A stretch of DNA of 64,000 nt from Balamuthia mandrillaris (lineage: Eukaryota > Discosea > Longamoebia > Balamuthiidae): contig JAVKOQ010000251.1 in assembly GCA_031835245.1 (NCBI GenBank), forward strand, positions 1 through 64,000, in the 5' to 3' direction. Below the pieces are notes generated by a model. The model was not told the origin of the DNA. It saw only the letters and a program-made list of their open reading frames with translations, and made no database searches. Shown in pieces: positions 1 through 11,490 of the stretch (position 1 is the stretch's first letter; each line of letters starts with the position of its first letter). A program made the position numbers and the translations under genes.

Positions 1-58
1 AAGCAACGACAAGAAGGGCAAATGATTGTCGAGTTTTTTAAAACCACATGTGAAATAA

Positions 59-331
59 TTCCCGAAGGCAAAAATCTGTCCAAACAGTGCTCCGCTTGCG
101 CAAGCTTGGTTGACCCTGGTGCACTCCTCTGCTATTCTGAGACGGGCGGAGAAGAAAGTGGGCTCGGATGAAGAAGTTGCATTGGAGGAGTTGCTGAGAT
201 GTTGCTCAGCGGCCACCTTTGGCAAAGGGTACTAGGATGTGTTGGGTCCTAGTTATCGTCTTGCGTTGTTGCTCTCTCCAGACAACTTTCTCACCAACTT
301 TCAACTCGCTGAAAATGGCATCCTCGTGTAC
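59..331 (+). pseudogene. 2-oxoglutarate/Fe(II) oxygenase-like N-terminal fragment with in-frame TAG
   Basis: One plus-strand frame stays protein-like from about 59 to 331. It reads SDEEVALEELLRCCSAATFG, then GKGY, a TAG at 233-235, and continues in the same frame as DVLGPSYRLALLLSPDNF. The order leucine-rich segment, FGxG, DVLxxSYR, LxPxxF resembles the region just before the catalytic domain in protist and fungal prolyl-4-hydroxylase-like oxygenases (recalled family pattern, not searched). No HxD...H iron-binding core follows, because the 3' end of the opposite-strand receptor gene begins at 436. It is therefore either a truncated pseudogene or the end of a gene lying mostly left of the window. 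The TAG could alternatively be removed by a splice at GTACTA (229/230). Function is not asserted. Confidence 0.3.
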
Positions 332-435
332 ATGCGCAAACTGACAAACAGATGTATTACGCAAAGGCGAACCTGTACACTGCACAACAAAAAACAAAAA
401 AAAACAGCTTTGGAGAAAACTGTAGTTCACTGGCC

Positions 436-1715
436 TTACTCAGAAGATTCATCCATCGTTACTGTCACAGTCATGTGTTCAAGGTTGCCTTTGCTCTTCT
501 TGGGGGTTTTGGTGGTGCTGTTATTCCAATCGCTCGATACAGCGTTCTTGAATTCACCGCGAGATAGGTTAACGAAGAAGCCCCACCAGCACCGGCCGAT
601 CGGAACGCTGATGCAGAAGTTGAGGAACAACAGCAAGCCCAGCGTAGAGTAGCCAAAGCTGTTCAGCATGGCCAACGAGTAGTTGTGCACTGACTCTGAA
701 AGCTCGCAGTAAGGGGCGGTCTCGGAGAACAGAAGGCACGAAAAGTACTCGGCGTAGCCCTCCTCAATGTCCTCTTTATCGCTGGTGACGCGAATGGTGT
801 ATGCGAAGATGAAGGTGTAGAGGCAAAGGAAAATGTTGATAAACACGATAACGCGAATGTAGGTCGCTGCGGCCTTCTTCAATTCCGCAAAGCTGTGAAC
901 GAAGTACAGTAACCGTATCAGGGAGCAAACGAAAGAGAGGACTCCTACGCACAGGATGATTCCAACTGGCACCACCCAGAAGGCTAACATCCATCCCCCG
1001 CCATCCATGGAACTTACAGAACAACTGCGTAAGAGAGCATCGCATGTTAAAGGCATGTAAACAAGAATAATAACTAAGAGGAACAGCTGGAGCAACGCAC
1101 AAGAAAGCGCCAGGAGCGAACACGATTTTGCCAGCTGCAGCTGGTATCAACATCAGCAATGCAGGCACTCCCCAGCCTAACAAGTGCAATGAAACTTGCA
1201 CCCCTATCCTCCAGTTTTTATCCTCTGGTAACTTCTTGCCGAAAAACACCTGTTCCCATAGGAAAACGATGGGTTTTGAGTACCATACCAGCAACAGAAG
1301 CAAGGAATGAACAGAAGCAGGTACCGAGAAAAACATGTTGAACGACACGATGCCCCACCACATGGTGCTGGACAGGAAGCCACTTTGCAGCAACCATCCT
1401 TGGAACGTACACAATCCAGACTCAACGGACAGTTCCTCGATGTCGAAATCCACGTCCAAACGTCCCTCTGCATCTGATCCCTCGATAGTGGGACGGAGAT
1501 ATACCTTGTCCAAGCCACACCAGGTGTTCTCATATCCAGCAAAAGTAGGAAGAATGATGCCCACAGAAGAGAAATGAGCTGCCAAAGCCGTCATAAGGAT
1601 CAGGTTGGAGGGGAACTTGCGTAAGAGGGGATGCAACAAATAGGACAGAATCAACATCAAGCTTCCTGCCTATGGGCGGACGTTAGTGTCCACCATAGAA
1701 CGGATAGAAAATAGC

Positions 1716-1761
<46 letters not shown>

Positions 1762-2730
1762 TGGGAGGGGGGAGGACAAACCCAGGAGAGCCAACCAAGC
1801 ACTAACTGCATGACTTTTGCTCGGTCGAATTGCGATTCCGAGTAGGAGGGCAATGGACACGTGAAACTGCATGTGGTATCATCGGAGTTTGATAATGGGG
1901 CTTCGCATTCAATCACTACTTTCGAGGAGTTCAGGAAATTGCATTGCTGGCTGAATTGTTCGTTCGGATATTGAGGTACGGTGAGGTTGTAGGATTTCTC
2001 TTGCCAAAACGCTGAGCTATCCACTTCCACTTCCGAACATGTCATGGGATAAGTGCTGTTGGGCGGGAGATACAAGCCCATTCCGATTTGAAAGCCGCGG
2101 CTTTCCGTGTTGTTTTTACATTGTGATACTGGTGGCACGCGCAGGTTAATCCAGTGTTTTCCTCTAGCAAAGCATGCAGAGAAGAATTGCAGCGTACCAT
2201 AATCTTCGCATTGTGTAAGACAAGGTTGAACGGGCATAAGGACCGTTTGCTCCGCTGCGGGTGCACTAAGTTAAAAACACATTTGGGCAGAGGAGAAATA
2301 TAAAAAAATAAATTAAAAAACATAGAAGCAAGCGTAATGTACTTTGGTTCGCCGTGGTCACCACCACACAGGGTCGAAAGAAGGTCAGGCAAATCATTTT
2401 CAGAAAATACAAATTGCAACGCCCGTCAATGCTGGTGTCGTTTTCCATCAAGACGCCAACAGAATTCACAACATAGTTTGCTTTGTTGACCGTTTCTGCA
2501 TAAACAGTTCCAGGCGGGGAGTAGACGAGGGTATTGGGTTCTTTTGAAAGAGCAAGCGGTCAAAAAAGAGAATGAAAAAGCTGAATTGAAAGCATACCTT
2601 CCCAAGCAGGAAACTGGGTACAAAAAGAAGGCGAACCTCCCCAAGGTTCACATGTTTGACCTCTTGTCCCCGAGCAAACCGTAAGAAGCAGCACCACACC
2701 AAAAATTGCTCGCACGGACCTATACGCCAT
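436..2730 (-). CDS. Frizzled/Smoothened-like seven-transmembrane receptor
   Basis: Five exons on the minus strand (2730-2598, 2540-2343, 2254-1782, 1669-1101, 1024-436) join in phase to about 653 residues. The chosen ATG is followed by a signal peptide (MAYRSVRAIFGVVLLLTVCS). A long cysteine-rich ectodomain follows, with Frizzled-CRD-like spacing (CNLYFLKMICLTFFRPC, later PCLTQCEDY) and several N-glycosylation sequons. Seven hydrophobic helices begin at AGSLMLILSYLLHPL, and the tail is short and charged. It belongs with the amoebozoan Frizzled/Smoothened-like (Fsl) receptors; the ligand is unknown. It is shorter in sequence similarity to the two paralogues at 8.4 and 14.1 kb than they are to each other. 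Intron 3 carries a (CT)n run on the sense strand. Signalling at the plasma membrane is inferred from family. Confidence 0.82.
1724..1756. repeat. (GA)n microsatellite in receptor intron 3
   Basis: About 16 GA units on the plus strand, read as (CT)n in the sense orientation of the surrounding minus-strand gene, close to the 5' splice site of the intron. Confidence 0.95.
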
Positions 2731-3326
2731 TTCTTGTGTCCTTGTTGTTCTTTCTGTGTAACAAAAAAAACAAACTTCACGACCGACAAGTAACACAGTA
2801 TAACCGGAACAAATAACCATAGTTTCAGTTTATTCATAAACTGAATGCGGGAGCAATTACAAGCAATCAGGGTATCCAGGAAATTAACCTTTGTCGGGCG
2901 CGGGTGGGTCAAATGAAGAAGAGGGAGTCCCAGACAGGTCCTACGCTAAGGAAATGGAGAGTGTCCTCCCTCGGTATGTGACTCCTTTCTGGTTTTTTGA
3001 AGCATGGCGCTTGGGTGATAGGTGTGCGCTTGTTTTGCCTGAAACCCTGTCCTGACTCCTTGTCGGAGCAACACATGAGTGGCTTGCCAGCAGGCGCAAC
3101 ATTGAAATAGGAGGTGAACTTGCTGGGGCGCCGACTTAAAAGTGTTCAATACTGCACCGAGAAACCAGACGCACGAGGATTTCATGGTGGCACTGAAGGC
3201 AACACTCCTCCCATCCAGTCCTTCTACGCGTCACATACTGCGCATCTCTTCTTATCCCCAAAGTTTTTTGTCTTTACACAACTTTTTTTTACGTGCATGG
3301 ATGAACAGAGAAAAACGCAGTTCGGT

Positions 3327-5185
3327 TTAAGTTGCAGAGGCGAACCTTACCAAAGCAAAGAGCTCCAACAAGCTTAGCACGCGCAGAATGATAAAGAGTC
3401 CCAACAACGCAACCACTGCAATCCAAACGGTGAACTGATCCAACGCCAATTCTTCCAATTGTTGATCACCGGAAGTAATGGGACAAACTCCCTCTCGCAG
3501 CTCGTCATCGTCGCAGGTGAACTCTTGCCCTTCAAACTGGTTGATGGCGAGGCCCATGAAGCCGTAGAAGAAGGGTGAGAGGTACTGTAGCCAGATGAAG
3601 TAACCAGGAGTGCTCTCCACGCTCAGGTAGAAGCCTCCAAGAAGCACTAATGGGATTACGATCACTGGGAATAGACCGAGGGCCGCACTATCATTTTTGT
3701 GTTGAGTTTGTTTATAGAAAAAAAAAAGGCAATAGGCCAAGCCGAAACGACAAGAAAGAAAGAAGTACCGTAGAGACAGATAGGCGCTGCAAGCAAAGGC
3801 CAAGGACTGAGCAACATAGGTGAGAAGGATTAAAAGACCAATAAAGATCCAGAATTTGCCGACATCATAGCGCAAGCCAACAATCCAATAAACAATCGTC
3901 CCAAATATTACCGGATTGACGAGGTTGAAAGGGAGGTCAACCAATGACTTTGAAAAGTAATAGGGCACCACGCCGTACATGCCGTTGTTGTACTCTCGTA
4001 AAAAGACAGGTCGTTCTAACGGGACTGAGGAGAGAGAGAGAGGGCGAGTGAACAAGTAGGAATGGGGGTAGGAAATTTTAAGGAGAAGAAAACAAGAACA
4101 AGAAGGACATTGATGACAACGTACAAAGGTACAAAACGGCGTTTCCAGTACCGAAGAAAATAAATGTGAGCACCAAGAAAAGAGCTCCTGATGTATTTCT
4201 AAGCCCTGGAAAGATATAATATAAGTATTCTACAAAGGGTAGAGGGAGAGCGACTTGCCTGTTTGATTATTATCAACTTGAAACCACAAAAAGCCAGTAA
4301 ATAGACCGATTCCAATATTCTGAGCAAGACGTTGTACGGTCTGTGCAGGGTCACGAATGGTTTGTAGCCAAGATCTCATCAACAAGACAAAGAACTGAAT
4401 TAGAGCGTTTGGTCTCTTCTTTTTGTATTGGGGAAGTCCGGGATATTCGGCTGGTGGTTGATACTCCAGTTGTTCTGTCCAATATACATGTATGGTTAGA
4501 TATAAGACCGAAGACCGAAAAAACAAAACAAAAACAAAAACAACTTTGATGCTCGGCATGTTTCTGAATGAATACTTCGATGCGTTGTTGATGCTCTTCC
4601 TCGGTAATGTCTTCTGTTTTACTGACAAGGTGCATGACGTGATCAGCTGGATTGGTATAGGATGGACATGGAAAGCCTAACGCGCTGAAATAAGGAGTGA
4701 CCTCCTTTATAGGACCTTGTTGTAGGAAATAAAAATGATGAAAGGCATAGTTAGACAAAAGAAACAGATAAATAGAAAGAGAGTACCAGTATAAATAAAG
4801 CGGCCACGAGCAAGCAACAACAACTCATCAAAGGTAAAAAAGATTTGGGTGGAGGGTTGGTGGATGGTACACACGACGGTACGACCTTGCTGAGCCAATT
4901 TGGAAAGCAGAATGACGACACTTTCTGCGGTTGCACTATCCAATCCACTCGTCGGTTCGTCCAAAAATATCAACTCTTTTATAGAATAGAAAACCAAATG
5001 AGAACAGGTGCTGAAGATACAAAAAGAACTAGCATACGCGGGTCATTCATGAGTTCGAGGCCAATGGTCACACGTCGCCGTTCTCCTCCAGATATACCTC
5101 GCTTGACGCCCGGTTCTCCCACTCTTGTATCCGCGCAACGCATTAAACCCTTAAAAGAATGATATCACGTAAGAGAGTAGTAAAT

Positions 5186-5226
<41 letters not shown>

Positions 5227-6175
5227 GAAACAATACCAGCACTTCCAAAACTTTTACCACCCTGTCCCGTTTGTCCTTCCAAGGCATGGTCCTTGGCAAC
5301 CGTAAATAGGCAGCATAAGTGAGCAGCTCTCTCGGCGTTAAGTTAGAAAGTAACGTCTCCTCCTGCATGACATACGCGCTCATATACTTGAATTCATGTC
5401 CTCGCTTGTTGCCGTTAATTAGCACATCTCCCGAGCTGCTTCCCCGCTTCAACCTTCCCGAGAGAAAGTTGAGAAGCGTGGTTTTGCCTGCTCCCGAGGG
5501 TCCCATGATGGCGTTCAGCGTTCCTGGTCTAAGATGGCCGCTCAACCCTCGCAGCAGCTCTCTCTTCACTTTGCGGCGAAAGAGGAGGTGCTGTCTGATG
5601 GACTCCGTGCGGGTCGGCCAAGGAAGCTTCACGCTGTAGCGCACATCCTCAAAGTCTATGTATATGGCAGTTCTGGTAAAGGAGGAGCTCTGTCCTGCTT
5701 CGTGTTGTTGGCGAATGGAGGAAGAGGGACCGATGACGTTTGCCTTCGCATCAGCGCCACCTTCCTTCAGCTGTTGTCCTTGTGGCTTCGGTCTCGCGAG
5801 GTGCTTTAGACCACGTTGAGCAAAGTCTTCTTCATCTTCTTCTCTGCTACGACGAACAACGAGTTCCTTTCCTTTGTTTTGGTCTCTTTCTCCCTCTTCT
5901 GCTCTTGCTGTTTCGTCTTCCTCGTCCCACTGCAACGTTGGCCTTGGCTTGCTTTCTACAGAAGGAGCTGCTGCGTTTTCTCCTTGTTCTCCTTCAGTTT
6001 CTTGTTCTGGTTGTTGTTCTTCTTCTCCGCCATCATTTTCTTCGAGTTCGTCATCTTCCTCCTGTTCCTCGTTTGCTCTGGAGGTGAATCGCGTTGTTGT
6101 TTTCCTCCATTTCTTCCTCCTCCTCCTCTCCTTCCACTTTTCCAAGCTTTCGAGCTCCAACCAATCCAACGTCAT
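3327..6175 (-). CDS. ABCG-type half ABC transporter
   Basis: Eight exons (6175-5237, 5149-5038, 4975-4787, 4715-4545, 4474-4259, 4205-4125, 4024-3769, 3687-3327) give about 774 residues. A roughly 180-residue acidic, low-complexity N-terminus precedes one ATP-binding domain: Walker [11 protein letters not shown]-loop region YVMQEETLL, signature ISGGERRR, Walker [13 protein letters not shown] and switch region CTIHQPSTQ. Six hydrophobic segments follow. ATPase-first order, one NBD and one membrane domain is the ABCG/White arrangement; such half transporters work as dimers exporting lipids or hydrophobic compounds. The substrate cannot be told. Intron 5 has a GC donor (CAG|GCAAGT). Intron 1 carries a sense-strand (CT)n tract. 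The C-terminus may be spliced differently at GTAAGG near its end. Confidence 0.93.
5190..5224. repeat. (GA)n microsatellite in ABCG intron 1
   Basis: A pure GA tract on plus, which is CT on the sense strand of the ABCG gene, a few bases after the 5' splice site. Confidence 0.95.
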
Positions 6176-6271
6176 TTCTGCTTCCTCTTCTGCTTCTGTT
6201 TGTTTGCGGTAGTGTGTCCTTGCGTGTCAGACCAGGTTAAAGCGTTGCCACAGTGGCTGTGGACGGTGGTG

Positions 6272-6525
6272 ATGACGATGGTTTACACAGCGAGAGCAGA
6301 AATCGTTCCATATGTGCTTTCGGCGGGCTTCATTGTCGGCCTTTTCACAAAAAGGTCCGAAGCTCTCTAAGCAGTTTCGAGCCGATGGGTGGAGACAGAC
6401 CTATCACGCATATGTTCATCGGCCCTTTTTTTTCCTCGGCTCCAGAGGCAATACGCAACGAGCCGAACGTTGCCTTTCGAATGCATGCCGACCGGCTGCT
6501 AGTTTCCTCTGTTATTTCTGTCTAG
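6272..6525 (+). CDS. possible small single-span membrane protein
   Basis: ATG at 6272 opens a hydrophobic frame (AEIVPYVLSAGFIVGLF) that can be spliced from 6354 (AG|GTCCG) to 6399 (GACAG|A) to reach a TAG at 6525, giving 69 residues in two in-phase exons. Size, one N-terminal membrane helix and a charged tail (RNEPNVAFRMHADRLLVSS) recall the small complex I subunit MWFE/NDUFA1, but similarity is weak. The intron would be only 44 nt and lacks a good pyrimidine tract. Without splicing the frame ends at 6370. It lies divergently next to the ABCG start, so it may simply be that gene's promoter. Confidence 0.22.
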
Positions 6526-7882
6526 CTGAGGCTATCTTTTCGGTCGACAGTATGCTCCTTCGTGACCCACCCTGTTGATTTTATTTTTTGTGGTTGGGGT
6601 TGAGCTTTTACAGACGCCATGGCGACCCACAAAAGATCACCAAAAGGGGGGAAAGAGAGAAGACATCGGCTTGGTGAGCCTCACGCCCCGCAGTAAAGTG
6701 GCGCAATGCTTTGATCTGTTACTGAAAGTTTCAAACCACCAATCAAAAATCAAAACAGAGGCTTAAACTTACCATAAAAAGGCCTCCTAGGTGTTGTCTT
6801 TTTCTTTGTCTCATCTCTAGCTGAGATCTTTCACGTCGACAAAAATTCATTGCTCCGCTTTACGCCCCGCAGTTCGTCGTTTCAGCCATTTGCTGCAATG
6901 TTATTTTCTCAGGACGACATCGTCCGGTCGACATAAAATGTTGCCGACTGCGATTGGATATCGGAGATTGAGGTGTCGACGTATTATCTTTCCTTGTTTT
7001 TTTCTCCCTTTTGTCGGCAGGCATTGTTTTAAACACACCAGCACTGCTTTCTCTCTTTTTTTTTTCTTCCTTTTTTTTCTCACCCACAACGTAGCAGCAG
7101 ACACGCAAATGACAAAGATTAATAGGGCTCGTGGCTGACCGACTGAATAGCACAAACCTTTACATTTGGGTGGCAAAGAAAACAGTGAGTGTTAAACTTT
7201 GTTCGCCTCTTTCAGTGTGTTTTTGTGTGTTTCTTTTAAAAACAAAACATAGTGGTAAATCGGTCCCTATGATTACATTTTTTATCCTGAATATTATTCC
7301 TCTTCTGTTTAATAACTACCCAATGTAGTGCCGCTCTTCTTCAATGAAGATCGGCGAAGTCAAGCTATGACGGGACCTTTAGACTTGTTTTTTTTTGATG
7401 TTTTGTATTTCTCCGGAGTGAATCCATTCTGACTTTACTTTTTTCATTGTGCCAGCCATTTCCGGCAAGCAGAGTGTAGCTGCCGACACAAAGAATAATT
7501 TAATAGCCTCTTTCCGACAACTCGAAACGATGGGTAGGTCTTTTGTCTCTTCGCTGCTCCCCCAAACACCAACAAAAGGAAGATGAGAGTGGCGATCCTA
7601 GCAAGTGGTTTAAACAACTACTTGACCATTCGTGTTGCCTTAGTATACCTTCCGAAAGAGAAATAAGGGAGTTTTGGCTCAAAGAAAGTGGCGCGAGAAA
7701 AGAAAAGGTGGATTTATTCTCCTTTTCATTTCTTTCCCTTTTTTTGTTTCATGTCCCTTCTCGCTAGCGCTTTGATTACTTCTTGTGACTTTAGTCGCAA
7801 GATACCTCTTTCTCTGTCTTTTTTATTAAAAAAAGATATTCACGCAAGAGATCAATTGACCACTGGCACACTCTATCCCTTT

Positions 7883-7921
<39 letters not shown>

Positions 7922-7989
7922 GACCCTTTTTCGTACAAGAAACAGAACACTGCGCCGGGACCTCACACACGTGCAAAGGTAAGCTTATC

Positions 7990-8035
<46 letters not shown>

Positions 8036-8406
8036 CCGCCCTCCCTTTTCTCATCGTGTATTTAGTAAAACGTCAAATAAATCGCTACATTGTTCTTCCA
8101 ATTTTGTCTTCTCTCTCTCTCTCTCTCTCTCCGCTGCGAAACAGTGCCACTTTCTATTTCTGTGCCAACGATGTGCTCACCGTCGGTGCTTGTCGGTTTC
8201 CCACGCTATTTTGTTCTCTCCCGTGACAAGAAAGACGGGCTTGGGTTAATGCCACCAACAAATGAGGCACGAGGTTTTGTTCTGTTGCCCTATCTGTCCT
8301 CGTGCCAATAACTCGTAATGACCGGTAACCACATACCGTAACCAACCCAACACGTAGGGCCAGAGGATACAACAACAAAAACGACGGAGTAGCAACTAGG
8401 CCAAGC
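6526..8406. other. intergenic region without a recognised gene
   Basis: Divergent/upstream region between the ABCG gene and the first tandem receptor. It holds T-rich stretches, two related motifs (TCTAGCTGAG followed by a GTCGAC, near 6521 and 6816), and three microsatellites: (CT)n at about 7887-7919, (TG)n at about 7993-8033 and (CT)n at about 8110-8131. The short open frames here look random. No tRNA clover-leaf was seen. Confidence 0.6.
7993..8034. repeat. (TG)n microsatellite
   Basis: About 20 TG units about 400 bp upstream of the receptor start at 8407; flanked on both sides by (CT)n tracts. It is the only long TG/CA run in the window. Confidence 0.95.
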
Positions 8407-10268
8407 ATGAAGGGGCCTTCTTCTTTATGCTTCTCCCTTTATCTTTTATCTTTGTTCTGCAACGCTATCGGTTCGCTTCCTCGTTTTCTGCTGCGTATCA
8501 TCTTCTGACAATACTTCCTTTTTAAAATAAAAAAGGAGTTTGCATCCATCCTAACAACTCCTCTTTCAGAAGAGAAAACGTGGACGCCAAATGTTTGCCA
8601 CTGTTAGAGGAACAGGCTCAACCCATCTTCATCCCTGAAGACGGATCCGAAGCCGGTTGGGAGCAACTCGCTACTCAGGCGCATACTTTCACCAGCGCGT
8701 TAGGCGTTTGGGTCAGTCAGGAATGCAGAGACGCTGGCTTGAAGCTTGCATGCCATTTCACATACAGGATGTGTGGCAACGACTCCCAAAGTATCCCCCT
8801 TTCTGCTTTGTGTCTGTAGTCTATTTCTTATTTCTTCCCTCTTCTTCGTTACGTCTTATTCCTGTTTCTGTTTTCTATATTCTGATGATGTTTCTCGGAT
8901 AATGAAGTACCTCCGTGTCTATCCGTCTGTTTGGCAATGCACACCAAGTGCGCGGAGGCGTTGGCTGAATCAGGCAAGAGCGTACCTCCATGCATCGACG
9001 CCATCTTCCCAAATGTTTCTTGTAATGTCGGCAGCGACGCCAGTATGTCTCTTCTTCTCCTGCTTGTGCTTCTTCTGTTGCTTCTATATCTTTTAACATT
9101 GCATCTTCCAATGATAGAGGTGACTTACTCTGAAGCAGATTGTCCCTATCCGACTGTGTTTTCTGCCTCCCCAAGCCATGCTCTGGATCCAGGCGGGAAT
9201 CCCACCTCCGTGTGCAAGCTTCCCTGTCCCTCTGCCTTCTTCAGCGACGCTCAATGGGATGGCCTCTTCTTCATTGTCTACATCACCTGTCCAATTTCCT
9301 TGGTTCTCACTTTGCTGTACGTAGTAACGTCATTTATGTATCCCAAGACTCGGAGGTATCCCGCCAACTTAATTCCTATCTTGGCAACCTCATCGCTTCC
9401 AATCACTGTCGGAATGATGTTTGGGGTCTTTGCTGGTGGGGTGGAAAATGTCTTGTGTTCAGAAGACGGAGACTCTCAGGAGATAGGAGTAGGCGAGGCA
9501 GGTGGACTTGCATGTGTTTTGCAAGGTTTGTGATTTTATTGGATAGGTTGTTAGTTCGAGTTTCCCATAGAAGAAGCTTCCGTTGTCTTTGTTCTTTATT
9601 TTCTTACTTTCTCTTCTATTCGCTTTGATTTAGGTGTTTTGATTCTTTATGGCGGTTTGGCGACTGGTTTGTGGTGGCCCACCCTCGGGTTAAACTTGGT
9701 GCTTCTGGTGGTAGTTCAAGTCAAACAAGAGACCCTCAAAAAATTTGAAATTTGGTTAGTCTAGTTCTTTATTTTCATTTTCTCTTATTGTTTTTGTTCT
9801 TTCTTCTTTTCTCTTTTCCTTCTGGTTTCTTTCTTCTGACAATCATCCTTTCCTTGTCTCTGTCTTTTCCTCATCACTCCACTTTCTTCTTGCACCATAC
9901 AACAGGTATCATCTATATAGCTGGGGTGTACCAGTGGTGCTGACCATCATTCCGTTGGCTGCAAATAAGCTCACGGCGCCCCCCACTGTTCCTTATTGTT
10001 TTATCTATGATCAAGACAATGATTGGTGGGTCTATGGCTGCTTCTATATTCTATGTATGCTACATGTTACTGTGCTCTTAAAGCTTCGTTTCTTACTTAC
10101 TCATTATCTCTCCACTTTCAGTCATAACAACTTGGGTATTTGGCTCAGCCTGTTTGATAATTGTTCTTATTTCCATATTTACGGTATTGGATAATGAGAT
10201 ATACTTCGTCTTTTTCTTGTTGTTGTTGTCTTATGTTGTTGTCTTATGTTGTTGTTGTTGTTGTCTTA

Positions 10269-10319
<51 letters not shown>

Positions 10320-10379
10320 CTTATGTTGTCTTATGTTGTTGTCTTATGTTGTTGTTGTTGTTGTCTTATGTTGTCTTTA

Positions 10380-10412
<33 letters not shown>

Positions 10413-11415
10413 CTTATGTTGTTGTCTTATGTTGTTGTTGTCTTTTGTTGTTGTCTTATGTTGTTGTTGTTGTTGTTGTCTTATGTTGTTGTTGTTGTTG
10501 TTGTTGTTGTCTTATGTTGTTGTTGTCTTATGTTGTTGTTGTTGTCATGTTGTTGTCTTTGTTGTTGTCTTATGTTGTTGTTGTTGTCTTATGTTGTTGT
10601 TGTTGTCTTTTGTTGTCTTATGTTGTTGTTGTTAGTCTTCTTGTTCTTGTTGTTGTTCTTGTTCTTGTTCTTCTTGTTCTTGTTCTTCTTGTTCTTGTTC
10701 TTGTTCTTGTTCTCTCCTCCTCCTCCCTCCTCCTCCTCCTCCTTCTCATACTAACAAAAATAAATAAATAAACCAACAGAGGACATACCAATTCAACGAG
10801 CACGGCAACATGCCGCTGACGCAGTTCATTCGCATTCTCATCCTCCTCTTCGTCTACTGGTCGACTAGTCTCATCCTCATTGTCTTTCGCTTCTACTACA
10901 GCGCTGTCACCGATGACATCAAACAGGCAACAAAGGAGCAGATCCACTGCAGCGCCTTCACAGGGACAGACTGCGAATTAAAGGGGGATCATCCGAGTTA
11001 TACTCTGTCCGTATTCATGACTTTGGCTATGAGCTGCTTGGGATTTTGCATCTTTCTGGCGGTTGGATCGACAAAGCGGATGTTCAAGTATTGGAGGAGC
11101 TTGTTCTGGAGCGTGGTGCGAGCGGAGAACAATGAGGCGAGGAAGCAGGCCTTCAAGGAACACACCCAGAACAGGGAGTGGACAAGAAGACGTACCCTCA
11201 CGAGAACTCGTGGACTGAGTAAGTTTGACGCCCCTGTTCTGTCTTCATTCGTTCCTCCTATCTTCTTTGCTCTCTTTACGGTTTACTAACGAATAAAAGC
11301 AGCTGCTAGCAAGAAGAATGCAACGAGCTCTCGTGACTCTTCAAAGCCAACTTCTTCTTTAGCAGAGGGCGAGCAGGAACTTACCGATACCACCATCAAA
11401 GAAGGAGAAGCTTAA
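8407..11415 (+). CDS. Frizzled-like receptor, tandem paralogue A
   Basis: Nine exons (8407-8470, 8536-8790, 8908-9042, 9118-9525, 9634-9754, 9906-10054, 10122-10183, 10780-11218, 11300-11415) give about 582 residues. The ATG at 8407 was chosen because it starts a signal peptide (MKGPSSLCFSLYLLSLFCNA) matching the start of the paralogue at 14085. The CRD follows (CHFTYRMCGNDSQ, PPCLSVCLAMHTKCAEAL, VPPCIDAIFPNVSC), then seven helices including LWWPTLGLNLVLL and GVPVVLTIIPLAANK. The long last loop and tail contain SAVTDDIKQA and a basic segment RRRTLTRTR. Exon boundaries are identical to those of paralogue B. The last acceptor could be 3 nt further on. Intron 7 is swollen by a TTG-rich repeat. 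Plasma-membrane receptor role is by family; the ligand is unknown. Confidence 0.88.
10205..10740. repeat. TTG/TTATG and TTGTTC repeat array in receptor intron 7
   Basis: Runs of TTG interrupted by TTATG units up to about 10640, then TTGTTC/TTCTTG and TCCTCC units. The whole tract is T-rich and nearly purine-poor on the sense strand, and fills most of the intron between 10184 and 10779. Confidence 0.95.
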
Positions 11416-11490
11416 GCCAATCGCTTGTACTGCAAATTTTGTTATTGTATTGTTAGCGAACAGCTGTTTATTATTATCATATGTAATATT

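Noticed and set aside
10154-10771. Cys/Val/Leu-only frames over the TTG array
   Set aside because: Repeat artefact within receptor intron 7; the paralogue has a short intron at the same place.
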